This document shows positions 1 through 8,300 of a stretch of DNA of 64,000 nucleotides, in pieces (position 1 is the first letter of the stretch; the number at the start of each line of letters is the position of its first letter). The notes below the pieces were generated by a model. The model saw only the letters and a list, made by a program, of their open reading frames with translations. It was not told the DNA's origin and searched no databases. The position numbers and the translations under genes are program-made. Source of the DNA: Salinilacihabitans rarus (lineage in GTDB: Archaea > Halobacteriota > Halobacteria > Halobacteriales > Natrialbaceae); contig NZ_CP100762.1 in NCBI RefSeq assembly GCF_024296665.1, positions 2,356,001 through 2,420,000 on the forward strand, given 5' to 3'.

Positions 1-1659
1 GGCGGCGTAGACGGCGGCTTCGAGAGAGCGCGGGGCCCCGGGGGCGGCGGTCCCGAGGACGACCCGGATCGCGTCCGCGAGTCCGACCCCGTAGGTCGCG
101 TACGCGGCGACCTGTGCGAGGGACAGGCCGCCGATCGTTCCCACCAGCGGCCCGCGCGTGCGCCGGTCGTAGGCCGCGATCAGCGCGACGAGCGCGACCA
201 CGGAGACGATGGTGTACCAGCCCGCGCGGTTGATCGACAGGCGCAGCCAGACGAGAAAGTACAGCAACAACGCGAGCGGGAGCAGGTAGAACCAGCCCTG
301 ACGGAAGTGACTGCCCAGATCGGGCAACTCCGACCGCGGGAGGCCGCCGATGCCGCCGCGGACCGCCTCGAAGTGGACCATCACCCACATCCCGAAGAAG
401 AACGCGATGGCCGGCAGCGTCGCCGCGATGATCACCTCCGCGTACGGCGTGCCCGTGAACTCGACGATGAGAAACGCCGCCGCGCCCATCACCGGCGGGA
501 GGATCTGCCCGCCGGAGGAAGCCGAGGACTCGACGGCGCCGGCGAACTCGGGCGAGTAGCCCGACCGCTTCATCAGCGGGATGGTGAACGCGCCCGTCGT
601 CACCGTGTTCGCGATCGACGACCCCGACAGCATCCCCATGAAGCCGCTCGAAACGGTACTCGCCTTCGCCGGACCGCCCTTGCGGGTACCCGTAAGCGAG
701 TACGCGAGGTCGATGAACCACTTGCCGGCGCCGCTCATCTCGAGGAACGCCCCGAAGAGGATGAAGATGTAGATAAAGCGGACGCTAACGGTCACCGGCG
801 TGCTGAACACCCCCGCCTCGACCGTGTACCAGAGGTTGTAGACGAGGTCCCGCCACGTCGTCGGCGTGATAGACAGCGCGCCGACGGCGGAGTCGCGCGG
901 GATGGTGTGCCCCCAGCGCGCGTAGACGACGAACAGCGAGACCAGCGACGTCAACAGCAGACCGAGCGCGCGCCGGGTCGCCTCGAGCACGAGCAGGATG
1001 CCGACCACGCCGAGCAGGAAGGCGTAGGACACCTCGTCGACCGGGATTCCGACCGCGGCGACGGCCGTCACGAGCGGTTCGACCGTCGGGTGGACCTCCT
1101 GGACCGGCCGGCCGTCCTGAAGGCCGAAGACGGCGATGTTGCGGATCTCGTCGAACTCCGTGACGATGTACGAGACCGGCAGGAGCGCGACGAGAAACAG
1201 GAACGCGTCCAGCGGCGTGACACGCTCCATCCGCGAGTCGACGGCCAGCCAGCGGACGGCCGCCCGGAGGCGTGCCGCGACGGCCGCGAGCGGGTGGTCG
1301 TCGCCGAACCGACGACGAACGGCGGGTTCGACCCGGGCCAGCCGCCGGGAGAGGGGGCCGTCGCCGCGGGTCGGGGGGAAAAGCAGGAACGTGAGCAACA
1401 GCGCGAACGTCACGTGGATCGCGTTGATCTGTAACTGCTGGAGCGAGCCGAGTCGGACCTCGCCGACCAGCGGCAGGGTCGCGCCGAACGTGAAGCCGCG
1501 GGCGGCGATCCAGACCTGAAAGGCGGAGAACGTGACGCCGAGAAACGCCACGAGGACCGCCGCCGCGCCGCGAAGCGACCGACGGTGCTCGACCTCGCGG
1601 AGGATCTCCTCGGTTCCCTCCTCGCCGAGCGCGTCCGAACCGCCGGCGTCGACGCTCAC
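1..1659 (-). CDS. TRAP transporter fused permease (DctQM-type, TAXI-associated), partial
   Basis: Membrane component of a TRAP secondary transporter that imports organic acids using an ion gradient and works with the TAXI binding protein encoded upstream. Reading the minus strand from a GTG at 1659 gives one open frame to the left edge with no stop (553 codons). It opens with a short acidic stretch, then many hydrophobic helices. The DctM-like core is clear: a helix ending in LEMSGAGKWF, then SSGFMGMLSGSSIANT and ASSGGQILPPVMGAAAF, which are typical of the fused 4TM/12TM family. The start is chosen because a GGGGGTGA ribosome-binding sequence sits 8 nt upstream; a GTG 10 nt earlier opens another frame. 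It is the last gene of a three-gene operon and its C-terminus lies outside the window. Confidence 0.93.
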   Translation of the reverse strand, partial: MSVDAGGSDALGEEGTEEILREVEHRRSLRGAAAVLVAFLGVTFSAFQVWIAARGFTFGATLPLVGEVRLGSLQQLQINAIHVTFALLLTFLLFPPTRGDGPLSRRLARVEPAVRRRFGDDHPLAAVAARLRAAVRWLAVDSRMERVTPLDAFLFLVALLPVSYIVTEFDEIRNIAVFGLQDGRPVQEVHPTVEPLVTAVAAVGIPVDEVSYAFLLGVVGILLVLEATRRALGLLLTSLVSLFVVYARWGHTIPRDSAVGALSITPTTWRDLVYNLWYTVEAGVFSTPVTVSVRFIYIFILFGAFLEMSGAGKWFIDLAYSLTGTRKGGPAKASTVSSGFMGMLSGSSIANTVTTGAFTIPLMKRSGYSPEFAGAVESSASSGGQILPPVMGAAAFLIVEFTGTPYAEVIIAATLPAIAFFFGMWVMVHFEAVRGGIGGLPRSELPDLGSHFRQGWFYLLPLALLLYFLVWLRLSINRAGWYTIVSVVALVALIAAYDRRTRGPLVGTIGGLSLAQVAAYATYGVGLADAIRVVLGTAAPGAPRSLEAAVYAA

Positions 1660-1723
1660 GACGGCTCACCCCCGCGTGCGGTCGCCGCCAGCCGCCGACG
1701 CCCGCCGGCCGTCCCGGGGGCGC

Positions 1724-2299
1724 TCACGGACACGCACCGCCCGCCCGCGATCGGTCGTCGGGGTGGGTCACGTCCGCCCGCTCCTCGACGGAGAGGGTGA
1801 CGGTCGAGGCGTTCGAGCGCTCGACGAGGTCGTAGCGCCGGTCGCCGACGACCAGTTCGTGGCCCGCGATCCGCCCCGTCGAGACGTAGACGCGCTCGTA
1901 CGTGCGGTCGACGGAGACGACGAAGCCGTCCTCGGTCAGCGTCGCGTCGGCTTCCGACGGCAGGCCCGCGCCGAAGGACGCGAACACCGTGCGGTCCATG
2001 CGCAGGTCGGTCCCCTCGACGACGTAGACGTCCTCGACCGTGGACTTCTCGACGCTGTGGGTGTACGAGAGGACGACCTCGTCGCCGTCGCGGACCGGGA
2101 CCGCGAACAGCCGCGTCTCGGACTCGGCGTCGGCGACGACGAGCGTCCGGTTCTCGGACTCCGGCCCGGACTCGGACGCCCCGCTGGCCCCGCTGGCCCC
2201 GTCGACGGCCGCGACGCCGCACGCGACGGTCGCGACGACACACAGGGCGAGCAACGCGGCGAGCCGTCGCCGCGACCGGAGCGATGGTGGGTTCGACAC
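1724..2299 (-). CDS. DUF1850 family secreted protein
   Basis: A 191-residue protein of the DUF1850 family, which is repeatedly found between the binding protein and fused permease of TAXI-type TRAP transporters. Its molecular role is not established. The N-terminus has RSRRRLAALLALCVVATVACGV, a basic-hydrophobic signal sequence, so it is exported or membrane anchored. The mature part contains VVLSYTHSVEKSTVEDVYVVEG, the family's hallmark around Tyr-Thr-His-Ser-Val-Glu. It lies 51 bp after the binding-protein gene and 64 bp before the permease, in the same direction, which supports co-transcription and an accessory role in the transporter. Confidence 0.85.
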   Translation of the reverse strand: MSNPPSLRSRRRLAALLALCVVATVACGVAAVDGASGASGASESGPESENRTLVVADAESETRLFAVPVRDGDEVVLSYTHSVEKSTVEDVYVVEGTDLRMDRTVFASFGAGLPSEADATLTEDGFVVSVDRTYERVYVSTGRIAGHELVVGDRRYDLVERSNASTVTLSVEERADVTHPDDRSRAGGACP

Positions 2300-2350
2300 G
2301 CGTACGGGTTCGGGATCGAACGCGGGCGTCTGGAGGGCTCGGTGGCCCGC

Positions 2351-3367
2351 TCAACTCTCGTCGCCGAGTTCCTCGTCGAGGTCGACCTCGTCCCGTTCCC
2401 CGAAGTAGGCCTCCGCGCCCGGGTGCAGCGGGATCGACATCCCGTCGAGGGCGCTCTCGACGTCGATGAACTCCGCCTTGATCGTGAGTTCGTCGGCGTT
2501 GTCGAAGATGGCGGCCGTGACCTCCTCGACGATGGTCTCGTCGACGGCCTCGTGGGTCGTGATCATCGCCTGCACCGAGACGGTCTGGACGGCCTCCTCG
2601 ACGCCGTCGTAGGTGCCGCCGGGAATCTCGTCCTCGGCGAAGAACTCGATCTCATCGAGGAGTTGTTCGAGGAGGTCGTCACCGATCGCGAGGATGTCGA
2701 CGTCGGCGGTCGTCGCGAGTTCCTCGACCGCGCCGACGGGCCAGCCGCCGACGATGAACGCCGCGTCGATGTCGCCGTCCCGGAGCTGGTCGGCCGCCGT
2801 GGCGAAGTCGGCGTTTTGCTCGTCGAACTCCTCGACGCCCGCCGTCTCGAGGATCTGCAGGGCGTTGACCTGCGTGCCGCTGCCGAGGTCGCCCGTGTTG
2901 ATCGTCGCGCCCGCGAGGTCCGCGACCGACTCGTACCCCGCGCCGGCGGCGACGAGGACGTGGATCGTCTCGGGGTACAGCGACGCGACCCCCCGGAGGT
3001 TCTCGATCGGCCGGCCCTCGAACTCCTCGAGACCGGTGCCGTTGTACGCGAAGAAGTTGATGTCGTTCTGGATCAGCGCGAAGTCGGAGTCCTCGCGGGC
3101 GAGGCTGCCGACGTTCTCGACGCTCGCGCCGGTCGACTGTACCTGCAACCCGTGGGGCGTGGCCGCCTCGACGATCGTCTTGAACTCGCCCGAGAGCGGG
3201 TAGTACGTCCCGCCGGTGCCGCCGGCGTCCCAGACGAGTACCTCGCCCCCCTCTTCGGGTTCGGGGTCCTCCTCGGCCTCATCCTCCTGGAGGAAGCCGG
3301 CGGTCGCGACGAGTCCGGCCCCGCCGACCGCCCGAACGAACTGCCGTCGATCGATAGCACGCGACAT
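2351..3367 (-). CDS. TAXI family TRAP transporter substrate-binding protein
   Basis: Extracytoplasmic solute receptor (338 aa) of the TAXI subfamily, delivering substrate to the fused permease in the same operon. The family signature WDAGGTGGTYYPLSGEF is just after the leader, and GASVENVGSL, DFALIQNDI and GDLGSGTQVNA follow. The leader IDRRQFVRAVGGAGLVATAG is a twin-arginine signal, so the protein is exported folded. Unusually, the position where haloarchaeal relatives carry the lipobox cysteine (AGC) reads AGF and there is no other cysteine, so it should not be lipid anchored. An in-frame ATG nine codons upstream exists; I prefer 3367 because a TATA-like element lies 26-31 bp upstream of it. 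Confidence 0.92.
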   Translation of the reverse strand: MSRAIDRRQFVRAVGGAGLVATAGFLQEDEAEEDPEPEEGGEVLVWDAGGTGGTYYPLSGEFKTIVEAATPHGLQVQSTGASVENVGSLAREDSDFALIQNDINFFAYNGTGLEEFEGRPIENLRGVASLYPETIHVLVAAGAGYESVADLAGATINTGDLGSGTQVNALQILETAGVEEFDEQNADFATAADQLRDGDIDAAFIVGGWPVGAVEELATTADVDILAIGDDLLEQLLDEIEFFAEDEIPGGTYDGVEEAVQTVSVQAMITTHEAVDETIVEEVTAAIFDNADELTIKAEFIDVESALDGMSIPLHPGAEAYFGERDEVDLDEELGDES

Positions 3368-3392
3368 ACCTTCGTATTTGAAGACGAGACAC

Positions 3393-3398
3393 ATATAA
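3393..3398 (-). promoter_or_regulatory. TATA box for the TRAP operon
   Basis: On the minus strand the sequence reads TATATG inside an AT-rich patch, 26-31 bp ahead of the binding-protein start. This is the usual haloarchaeal spacing for a nearly leaderless message. Confidence 0.5.
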
Positions 3399-3719
3399 CT
3401 GTCAGTAAAAATATACGAATGTACGTCGAGGCTACCTGTTCGTCCGCCGGACGTACGGATCGACTACCGCGCCGACCGGCCCCCTGCCGTCGCCAGAAGG
3501 CGGCCGTCGGGCCGTCTCCCGACCGTTCGATGTCGGCCCGTCGTGACGGTCGGTCCGGCCGGAACTCCAGCGGCGCCGACACCACGGTCCCGCTTCGGTT
3601 ACTGTCCTCGTACGCGAACGGTCTCCGGCGTGGCCCGGTTCGCGGACTCGCGTAGCCGGGAGCTACGCTCGGTACGGCACACCTACGGCCCGGGTCGCCG
3701 GCGGCCCGCGAATCAGAAT

Positions 3720-3727
3720 CTATAATC
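3720..3727 (+). promoter_or_regulatory. TATA box for the S9 peptidase gene
   Basis: CTATAATC lies 23-30 bp ahead of the ATG at 3750, predicting a leaderless transcript. Confidence 0.55.
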
Positions 3728-3749
3728 GGGGACGGACGGATCGGTACCC

Positions 3750-5849
3750 ATGCGCACGGTCGACGCCGCCGACTACCACGACATCGTTCAGGTCGAAGAC
3801 CCGCGGCTCTCGCCGGACGGCGAGCGGGTCGCGTTCGTCCGAAAGGTACCGAAAGACGACGAGTCGTACGAGGCGACCGTCTACGTCGTCCCCGTCGAGG
3901 GCGGGGCGCCGACGCAGTTCACCGTCAGCGAGGGCGTCGACGCCGAACCCCGGTGGAGCCCGGACGGCGACCGCCTCGCGTTCGTCAGCACCCGCGGCGC
4001 CGACGACGACCGCCCGCAACTGTGGCTCCTGCCGACCGACGGCGGCGAGGCCCGCCGGGTCACGGGGCTCGTCGGCGGCGTCTCCGGAATCGAGTGGAGT
4101 CCCGACGGCTCCCGGATCGTCTTCACACAGCGGTCGACGCCCGCCGACCGCGAGGCCGGCCGCGACCTCGCGGTCGACCCCGACTACGAACCGGAGGAAC
4201 CGGACCCGCGGGTGATCGACCGGCTGATCTACCGCGCCAACGAGCGCTACTTCGACGGGGCGCGCAGCCACGTCTACGTCCTCGACGTCGAGGCGGCGCT
4301 GTCGGGCGACCCCGACGACCCCGACGACGCCGCGGCGGCGCTCGACCGGCTGACCGACGGCGACGCCGACTACGCCGCGCCGACGTGGGGCGACGACGAG
4401 ACCGTCTACTACGCGACCAAGGCCGTCGAGGGCGACGAACACCCCGACGACTCGATCCACCACGACCTGTACGAACACGACCTCGACTCGGGCGAGCGCG
4501 AGGCGTTCGCGCGGACGACCGGCTGGATGACGAGCCTCGACGCGACCGCGGACGGCCGGGTGGCCTACGCGTACACGCCCGAGGAGCGCGTGACGATGCG
4601 CCAGACGGAACTCCGGGTCCACGACCGCGCGAGCGGCGAGACGGTCACGCCCACGGACCCCCTCGACCGCACCGTCGCGGTCGACGTCGGCTTCGAGTGG
4701 GGCCCCGACGAGGCGTCGCTGTTCTTCGCGACGCCCGACGAGGGCTCGGTCGTCGTCCGGTCGGTCCCCGGGGACGCGAGCGCGGCCCCGGAGACGGTCT
4801 ACGGCGACGCCGACCACAGCGTCACCGTCGAGGGGTTCTCCGTCGGCGCGGACGCCGTCGCGTCCGTGCAAAGCGAGTGGGACCACCCGGGCGACGTCTT
4901 CGTCTCGACCAGCGACGGCGAGAGCCGCCGGCTGACGCGCGTCAACGCCGACTACCTCGAAGAGCGCACGGTCGCCGAACCCGAGGAACTGTGGTTCGAG
5001 AGCGACGGGGCCGAGGTGCACGGCTGGCTGCTGACGCCGCCGGAGTTCGAGAGCGAGGGGACGTACCCCCTCGCCGTCGAGATTCACGGCGGCCCTCACG
5101 CCCAGTGGACGACCGCGGGGACGATGTGGCACGAGTTCCAGACGCTCGCGGCGCGAGGCTACGTCGTCTTCTGGTCCAACCCGCGGGGGTCGACCGGCTA
5201 CGGCGAGGACCACGCGACGGCCATCGAGCGCGACTGGGGCGAGGTCACCCTGACGGACGTGCTCGCGGGCGTCGACGAGGTCTGCGAGCGCCCGTACGTC
5301 GACGAGGAGAACCAGTTCGTCACCGGGGGGAGCTTCGGCGGCTTCATGACCGCCTGGACGGTCGGCCACACCGACCGGTTCCGCGCCGCCGTCTCCCAGC
5401 GCGGCGTCTACGACTTCACCGGCTTCTACGGTTCGACGGACGCGTTCAAACTCGTCGAGGGCGACTACGGCGCCACCCCGTGGGAGGACCCCGAGTACCT
5501 CTGGGAGCACTCGCCGGTCGCGCACGTCCCCGAGGTCGACGCCCCGACGCTCGTCGTCCACTCCGAGCGGGACTACCGCACGCCCGCCAACACCGCCGAA
5601 CTGTTCTACCTCGGGTTGCAGAAACACGGCGTCGAGACCCGGCTGGTCAGGTACCCCCGCGAGGGCCACGAACTCTCGCGGTCGGGCGAACCGGGACACG
5701 TCGTCGACCGCGTCGAGCGCATCGTCCGCTGGTTCGACGGCTACTCCGACCACCACGACGCGCCGCCCGCGCTCGAACGCGGGGAGAACGAGGGGCTGTC
5801 GGCGGGCGAGGACGAGGACGAGGACGACGAGGACGAGAGCGCGGCGTGA
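3750..5849 (+). CDS. S9 family peptidase (acylaminoacyl-peptidase/prolyl oligopeptidase type)
   Basis: Cytosolic serine peptidase, 699 aa, expected to cleave short or N-acylated peptides. The N-terminal half is a beta-propeller built of TolB/WD40-like blades (repeated patterns such as DPRLSPDGERVAFVRK, EPRWSPDGDRLAFVS and GIEWSPDGSRIVFTQ). The C-terminal half is an alpha/beta hydrolase. The catalytic triad is visible as Ser528 in GGSFGGF, Asp608 in SERDYRTP and His640 in EGHELSRSG. There is no signal peptide. The tail after residue 670 is a run of Glu/Asp typical of halophilic proteins. It is a single-gene transcript by position; the physiological substrate cannot be told from sequence. Confidence 0.94.
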   Translation: MRTVDAADYHDIVQVEDPRLSPDGERVAFVRKVPKDDESYEATVYVVPVEGGAPTQFTVSEGVDAEPRWSPDGDRLAFVSTRGADDDRPQLWLLPTDGGEARRVTGLVGGVSGIEWSPDGSRIVFTQRSTPADREAGRDLAVDPDYEPEEPDPRVIDRLIYRANERYFDGARSHVYVLDVEAALSGDPDDPDDAAAALDRLTDGDADYAAPTWGDDETVYYATKAVEGDEHPDDSIHHDLYEHDLDSGEREAFARTTGWMTSLDATADGRVAYAYTPEERVTMRQTELRVHDRASGETVTPTDPLDRTVAVDVGFEWGPDEASLFFATPDEGSVVVRSVPGDASAAPETVYGDADHSVTVEGFSVGADAVASVQSEWDHPGDVFVSTSDGESRRLTRVNADYLEERTVAEPEELWFESDGAEVHGWLLTPPEFESEGTYPLAVEIHGGPHAQWTTAGTMWHEFQTLAARGYVVFWSNPRGSTGYGEDHATAIERDWGEVTLTDVLAGVDEVCERPYVDEENQFVTGGSFGGFMTAWTVGHTDRFRAAVSQRGVYDFTGFYGSTDAFKLVEGDYGATPWEDPEYLWEHSPVAHVPEVDAPTLVVHSERDYRTPANTAELFYLGLQKHGVETRLVRYPREGHELSRSGEPGHVVDRVERIVRWFDGYSDHHDAPPALERGENEGLSAGEDEDEDDEDESAA

Positions 5850-5979
5850 CGCCCCCGCGAGAACCGGTCGCGAACGTACGCCTCCGGAGCCGCCGGGGGT
5901 CGGCTTCGGGTGCGGATTCCGGGCCTCGACCGACGAGCCCGCGGGCGGTTTCGAGGGGAAACCGGCGGGTTCGATCTCG

Positions 5980-6198
5980 TCAGCGGACGACCGCGAGCGT
6001 CAGGACGAAGAGGGCGAGCGCGGCGAGCGCGACGGTCGACAGCGAGTAGTCGACGACGTTTGCGACGCCGAGTCCCCAGACGATCAGCCACGCGAACGCG
6101 GTCGACAGAATCGCGTTCAGCGCCAGCAGGACCCGAAGGTCGCCGCCCGAGGATTCGAGCCCCTCGCGGAACCCCTTCCGGTCGTCTCGACCGTTCAT
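5980..6198 (-). CDS. Small two-helix membrane protein
   Basis: A 72-residue protein with a charged N-terminus (MNGRDDRKGFREGLESSG) followed by two hydrophobic segments, roughly residues 23-45 and 49-70, and almost no loop. It ends AVVR. I do not recognise a named family, although short two-helix proteins of this layout are common in haloarchaea. A GTG three codons upstream (6207) is an alternative start. It is convergent with the peptidase gene and divergent from the SRPBCC gene. Confidence 0.6.
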   Translation of the reverse strand: MNGRDDRKGFREGLESSGGDLRVLLALNAILSTAFAWLIVWGLGVANVVDYSLSTVALAALALFVLTLAVVR

Positions 6199-6247
6199 GG
6201 CGACCACTCGCTCGCGTCGGCCCTTAGCTATTGTCCCGCGGGCGGAA

Positions 6248-6254
6248 GTTTAAG
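6248..6254 (+). promoter_or_regulatory. TATA box for the SRPBCC gene
   Basis: GTTTAAG sits 25-31 bp before the GTG at 6279. This spacing is the main reason for choosing that GTG rather than the longer frame from 6231, which would begin upstream of the promoter. Confidence 0.5.
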
Positions 6255-6278
6255 TCACGGGCCTCCGATCGACGGACC

Positions 6279-6686
6279 GTGCGAGAGGTGACCGTCTCCC
6301 GGTTCGTGCGCGCGACACCGGCGGAACTCGAGCGGTGGCTGGAGCCCGCGCGGATCGTCGAGGCCGAGGGCAGTTTCGACGCCGCCGGGGTCACAGAGGA
6401 GGGCGACGCGACCGTCGTCACCGCCAGCGGCCCCGGTCTCGCCTTCGACCTCCGGTTCGAGGAGCGCGAGCGCGGCCTCTACTACGAGGGGGCGGGCGAA
6501 GGCGGCCCGTTCTCGCGGATGGAGACGCACCTCGAGTTCGAGCGGGAGAACGAGGGCTCGCGGGTGACGATGCGGTCGGCGGTCGAACTCGCGGCACCGA
6601 TCCCGTTCGGCGACCGGATCGCCGCCTGGAAGCGCCGGGGCGAACTGGAGCGGGCGGTAGACGAGATCGAAGCGCGGTTCGGGTGA
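6279..6686 (+). CDS. SRPBCC (START/Bet v1-like) family protein
   Basis: A 135-residue single-domain protein starting VREVTVSRFVRATPAELERWL, the usual opening strand and helix of the SRPBCC fold, and ending in a long helix (IAAWKRRGELERAVDEIEARFG). The middle has the alternating strands TVVTASGPGLAFDLRF and METHLEFERENEGSRVTMRSAVEL. Such proteins bind hydrophobic ligands in a deep cavity; the ligand here is unknown. It converges on the CobW-type gene 27 bp downstream. Confidence 0.75.
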   Translation: MREVTVSRFVRATPAELERWLEPARIVEAEGSFDAAGVTEEGDATVVTASGPGLAFDLRFEERERGLYYEGAGEGGPFSRMETHLEFERENEGSRVTMRSAVELAAPIPFGDRIAAWKRRGELERAVDEIEARFG

Positions 6687-6713
6687 GGGTGGCGCGAGGG
6701 CGACGTCCCCGGA

Positions 6714-7916
6714 TCAGGGCTCGCGGAGCACGACCTCCTCGCCCGGGTCGCGCGGGAACGGGTTCTCGAACGAGTCGGCCTGCGACCACTCGTCGTCGGC
6801 GACCAGACAGTCCCGGAGCGCCGCCCGCAGGGACGGCTCGTCCACCTCGGTGCCGATGAAGACCAGTTCCGTCTCCCGGTCGCCGTGCTCGTCGTGCCAC
6901 TCCAGATTCGGCCGGTTGCTCCGGTAGAGGTCCCGGTCGACTTCGGGGAGGCTGGCGATCCACGGCCCCCTGACGGTCGCGCGCACCGAGGGGCCGGCCT
7001 GCGCGATTCCGACCTTGCCGTCCCGGCCGGCGATCCACGCGGTCCCCTTCGAGCGGACGACGCCCGCGGGCAGGTCCCGGAGGAACGACGCGAACCGCCC
7101 GGGGTGGAACGGACGGCGCTCGCGGAAGACGAACGAGGTGACGCCGTAGACCTCGTCGGGGTGGCGGTGGTCGTGGCCGTGGCCGTGCTCGTGGTCGCGG
7201 TCGTCGTCCGCGAGCGCGCGCTTCCAGCCCGCCCGCTCGCCCAGCCGGTCGGGGTCGAACCGCCCGATCCCGAGCAGGCGGTCGGGGTCGACGGCGGAGA
7301 ACTCCGTCCGGATCGTCTCGGCGTCCGGCCGGAGCGCCCGGACGAGGTCCTCGGCCCGGTCGAGTTCGGCCGCGGTACAGAGGTCGGCCTTGTTGAGCAG
7401 GACGACGTCCGCGACCTCGACCTGCTCGATCAGCAGGTCCGAGAGTGGACGGTCGGCCTCGTCGCCGCGCCGTTCCGGAATCGCGTCGCCGGCGAAGGAA
7501 TCGAGGAACAGCCGCGTGTCGAGGACGGTGACCAGCGCGTCCACCTCGTAGCGGGCCGCGACGCGGGAGGCGGTGGTGAACAGCCGCGCGACGGGCGCAG
7601 GTTCGGAGATGCCCGAGGCCTCGACGAGCAGGTGGTTGAACTCGCGCTCGCGCGCGAGGCGGACGACCGCCGTCTCGAGGTCGTCCTGCAGTTCACAGCA
7701 GATACAGCCGTTCGAGAGTTCGGCGACGCCACCCTCCACTTCGAGGTCCGAGCCCCCGGCGACGAGTTCGGCGTCGACGTTCACCTCGCCCACGTCGTTG
7801 ACCAGCACCGCGAGGTCGCGCTCGCCGGCGCCGCCCAGCAGCCGGTTGAGCAGGGTCGTCTTCCCCGCGCCGAGGCTCCCCGAGAGGACGGTGACGGGGA
7901 TCGGATCGGATCGCAT
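6714..7916 (-). CDS. CobW/COG0523 family metal-chaperone GTPase
   Basis: G3E-family GTPase of 400 aa, expected to insert or traffic a metal such as zinc or cobalt. Walker A is at residues 12-21 (SGSLGAGKTT), and the hallmark CICC metal-binding motif is at 71-74. The G4-type motif LLNKADL and the C-terminal CobW_C domain (LVFIGTEVDEPSLRAAL) are present. A histidine-rich loop (HEHGHGHDHRH) before the C-terminal domain is a typical metal-binding tract. The start is set at ATG 7916 because the long upstream extension of this frame has no family similarity and overlaps the promoter of the divergent gene at 8004. Confidence 0.94.
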   Translation of the reverse strand: MRSDPIPVTVLSGSLGAGKTTLLNRLLGGAGERDLAVLVNDVGEVNVDAELVAGGSDLEVEGGVAELSNGCICCELQDDLETAVVRLAREREFNHLLVEASGISEPAPVARLFTTASRVAARYEVDALVTVLDTRLFLDSFAGDAIPERRGDEADRPLSDLLIEQVEVADVVLLNKADLCTAAELDRAEDLVRALRPDAETIRTEFSAVDPDRLLGIGRFDPDRLGERAGWKRALADDDRDHEHGHGHDHRHPDEVYGVTSFVFRERRPFHPGRFASFLRDLPAGVVRSKGTAWIAGRDGKVGIAQAGPSVRATVRGPWIASLPEVDRDLYRSNRPNLEWHDEHGDRETELVFIGTEVDEPSLRAALRDCLVADDEWSQADSFENPFPRDPGEEVVLREP

Positions 7917-8003
7917 GGCCCGCGGTTGGCGCCGGAGGTTCAAGAAGGTCCGTCCGGGCACGACGCGAGGCTTTTGTGCCTCCGCCGACGAGTGTGGGCC
8001 ACG

Positions 8004-8300
8004 ATGACACTCGCCGACCGGATCGCCGCCTACCGGGCCGCCCTCGAAGAGTGGCTCCGGGGGCTCTACCACGGAATGATCTCGCACCCGGCCTACGAGA
8101 AGATCGAGAACGAAGCCGAGGACCTGGAAGACGAGTTCATGCTGGCGTGTTTCCCCGACGCGTTCGGCGTCCCCTCGCCCGTCTCCTACTACACCGCGGA
8201 GTTGCTTCCGTACCTCGAAGACGAGTTCGAGGCGTGGGAACGGCGCCTCTGGGACCGAGGGTCGCTCGTCGAACGGAAGGGCCAGCAGTACCACTTCTGA
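8004..8300 (+). CDS. Small acidic hypothetical protein coupled to ArsA-like ATPase
   Basis: 98 residues, mostly helical and rich in Glu and Tyr (ending RKGQQYHF). It has single cysteine and histidine residues but no metal-binding motif. I do not recognise a named domain. Its stop codon overlaps the start of the ArsA-like gene (TGATG), so translation is coupled and the two products probably act together. A T-rich stretch at about 7974, roughly 28 bp upstream, may be its TATA element. Confidence 0.8.
   Translation: MTLADRIAAYRAALEEWLRGLYHGMISHPAYEKIENEAEDLEDEFMLACFPDAFGVPSPVSYYTAELLPYLEDEFEAWERRLWDRGSLVERKGQQYHF

Larger units (their letters stand above)
3368..3749. other. Divergent intergenic region
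   Basis: 382 bp between the TRAP operon and the S9 peptidase. The first 60 bp are AT-rich and hold the TRAP promoter; the right end holds the peptidase TATA box. The GC-rich middle (about 3420-3700) contains only short open frames with no recognisable protein or codon signature, and no RNA gene that I can see. Confidence 0.6.

Noticed and set aside
307-1519. Long plus-strand frames over the first 1.5 kb
   Set aside because: They are antisense shadows of the TRAP permease: Arg-rich, low complexity, and the minus strand has a continuous hydrophobic protein.
3543-3725. 60-codon plus-strand frame ahead of the S9 peptidase
   Set aside because: Arg/Pro-rich composition, ends at the peptidase promoter, no start signals.
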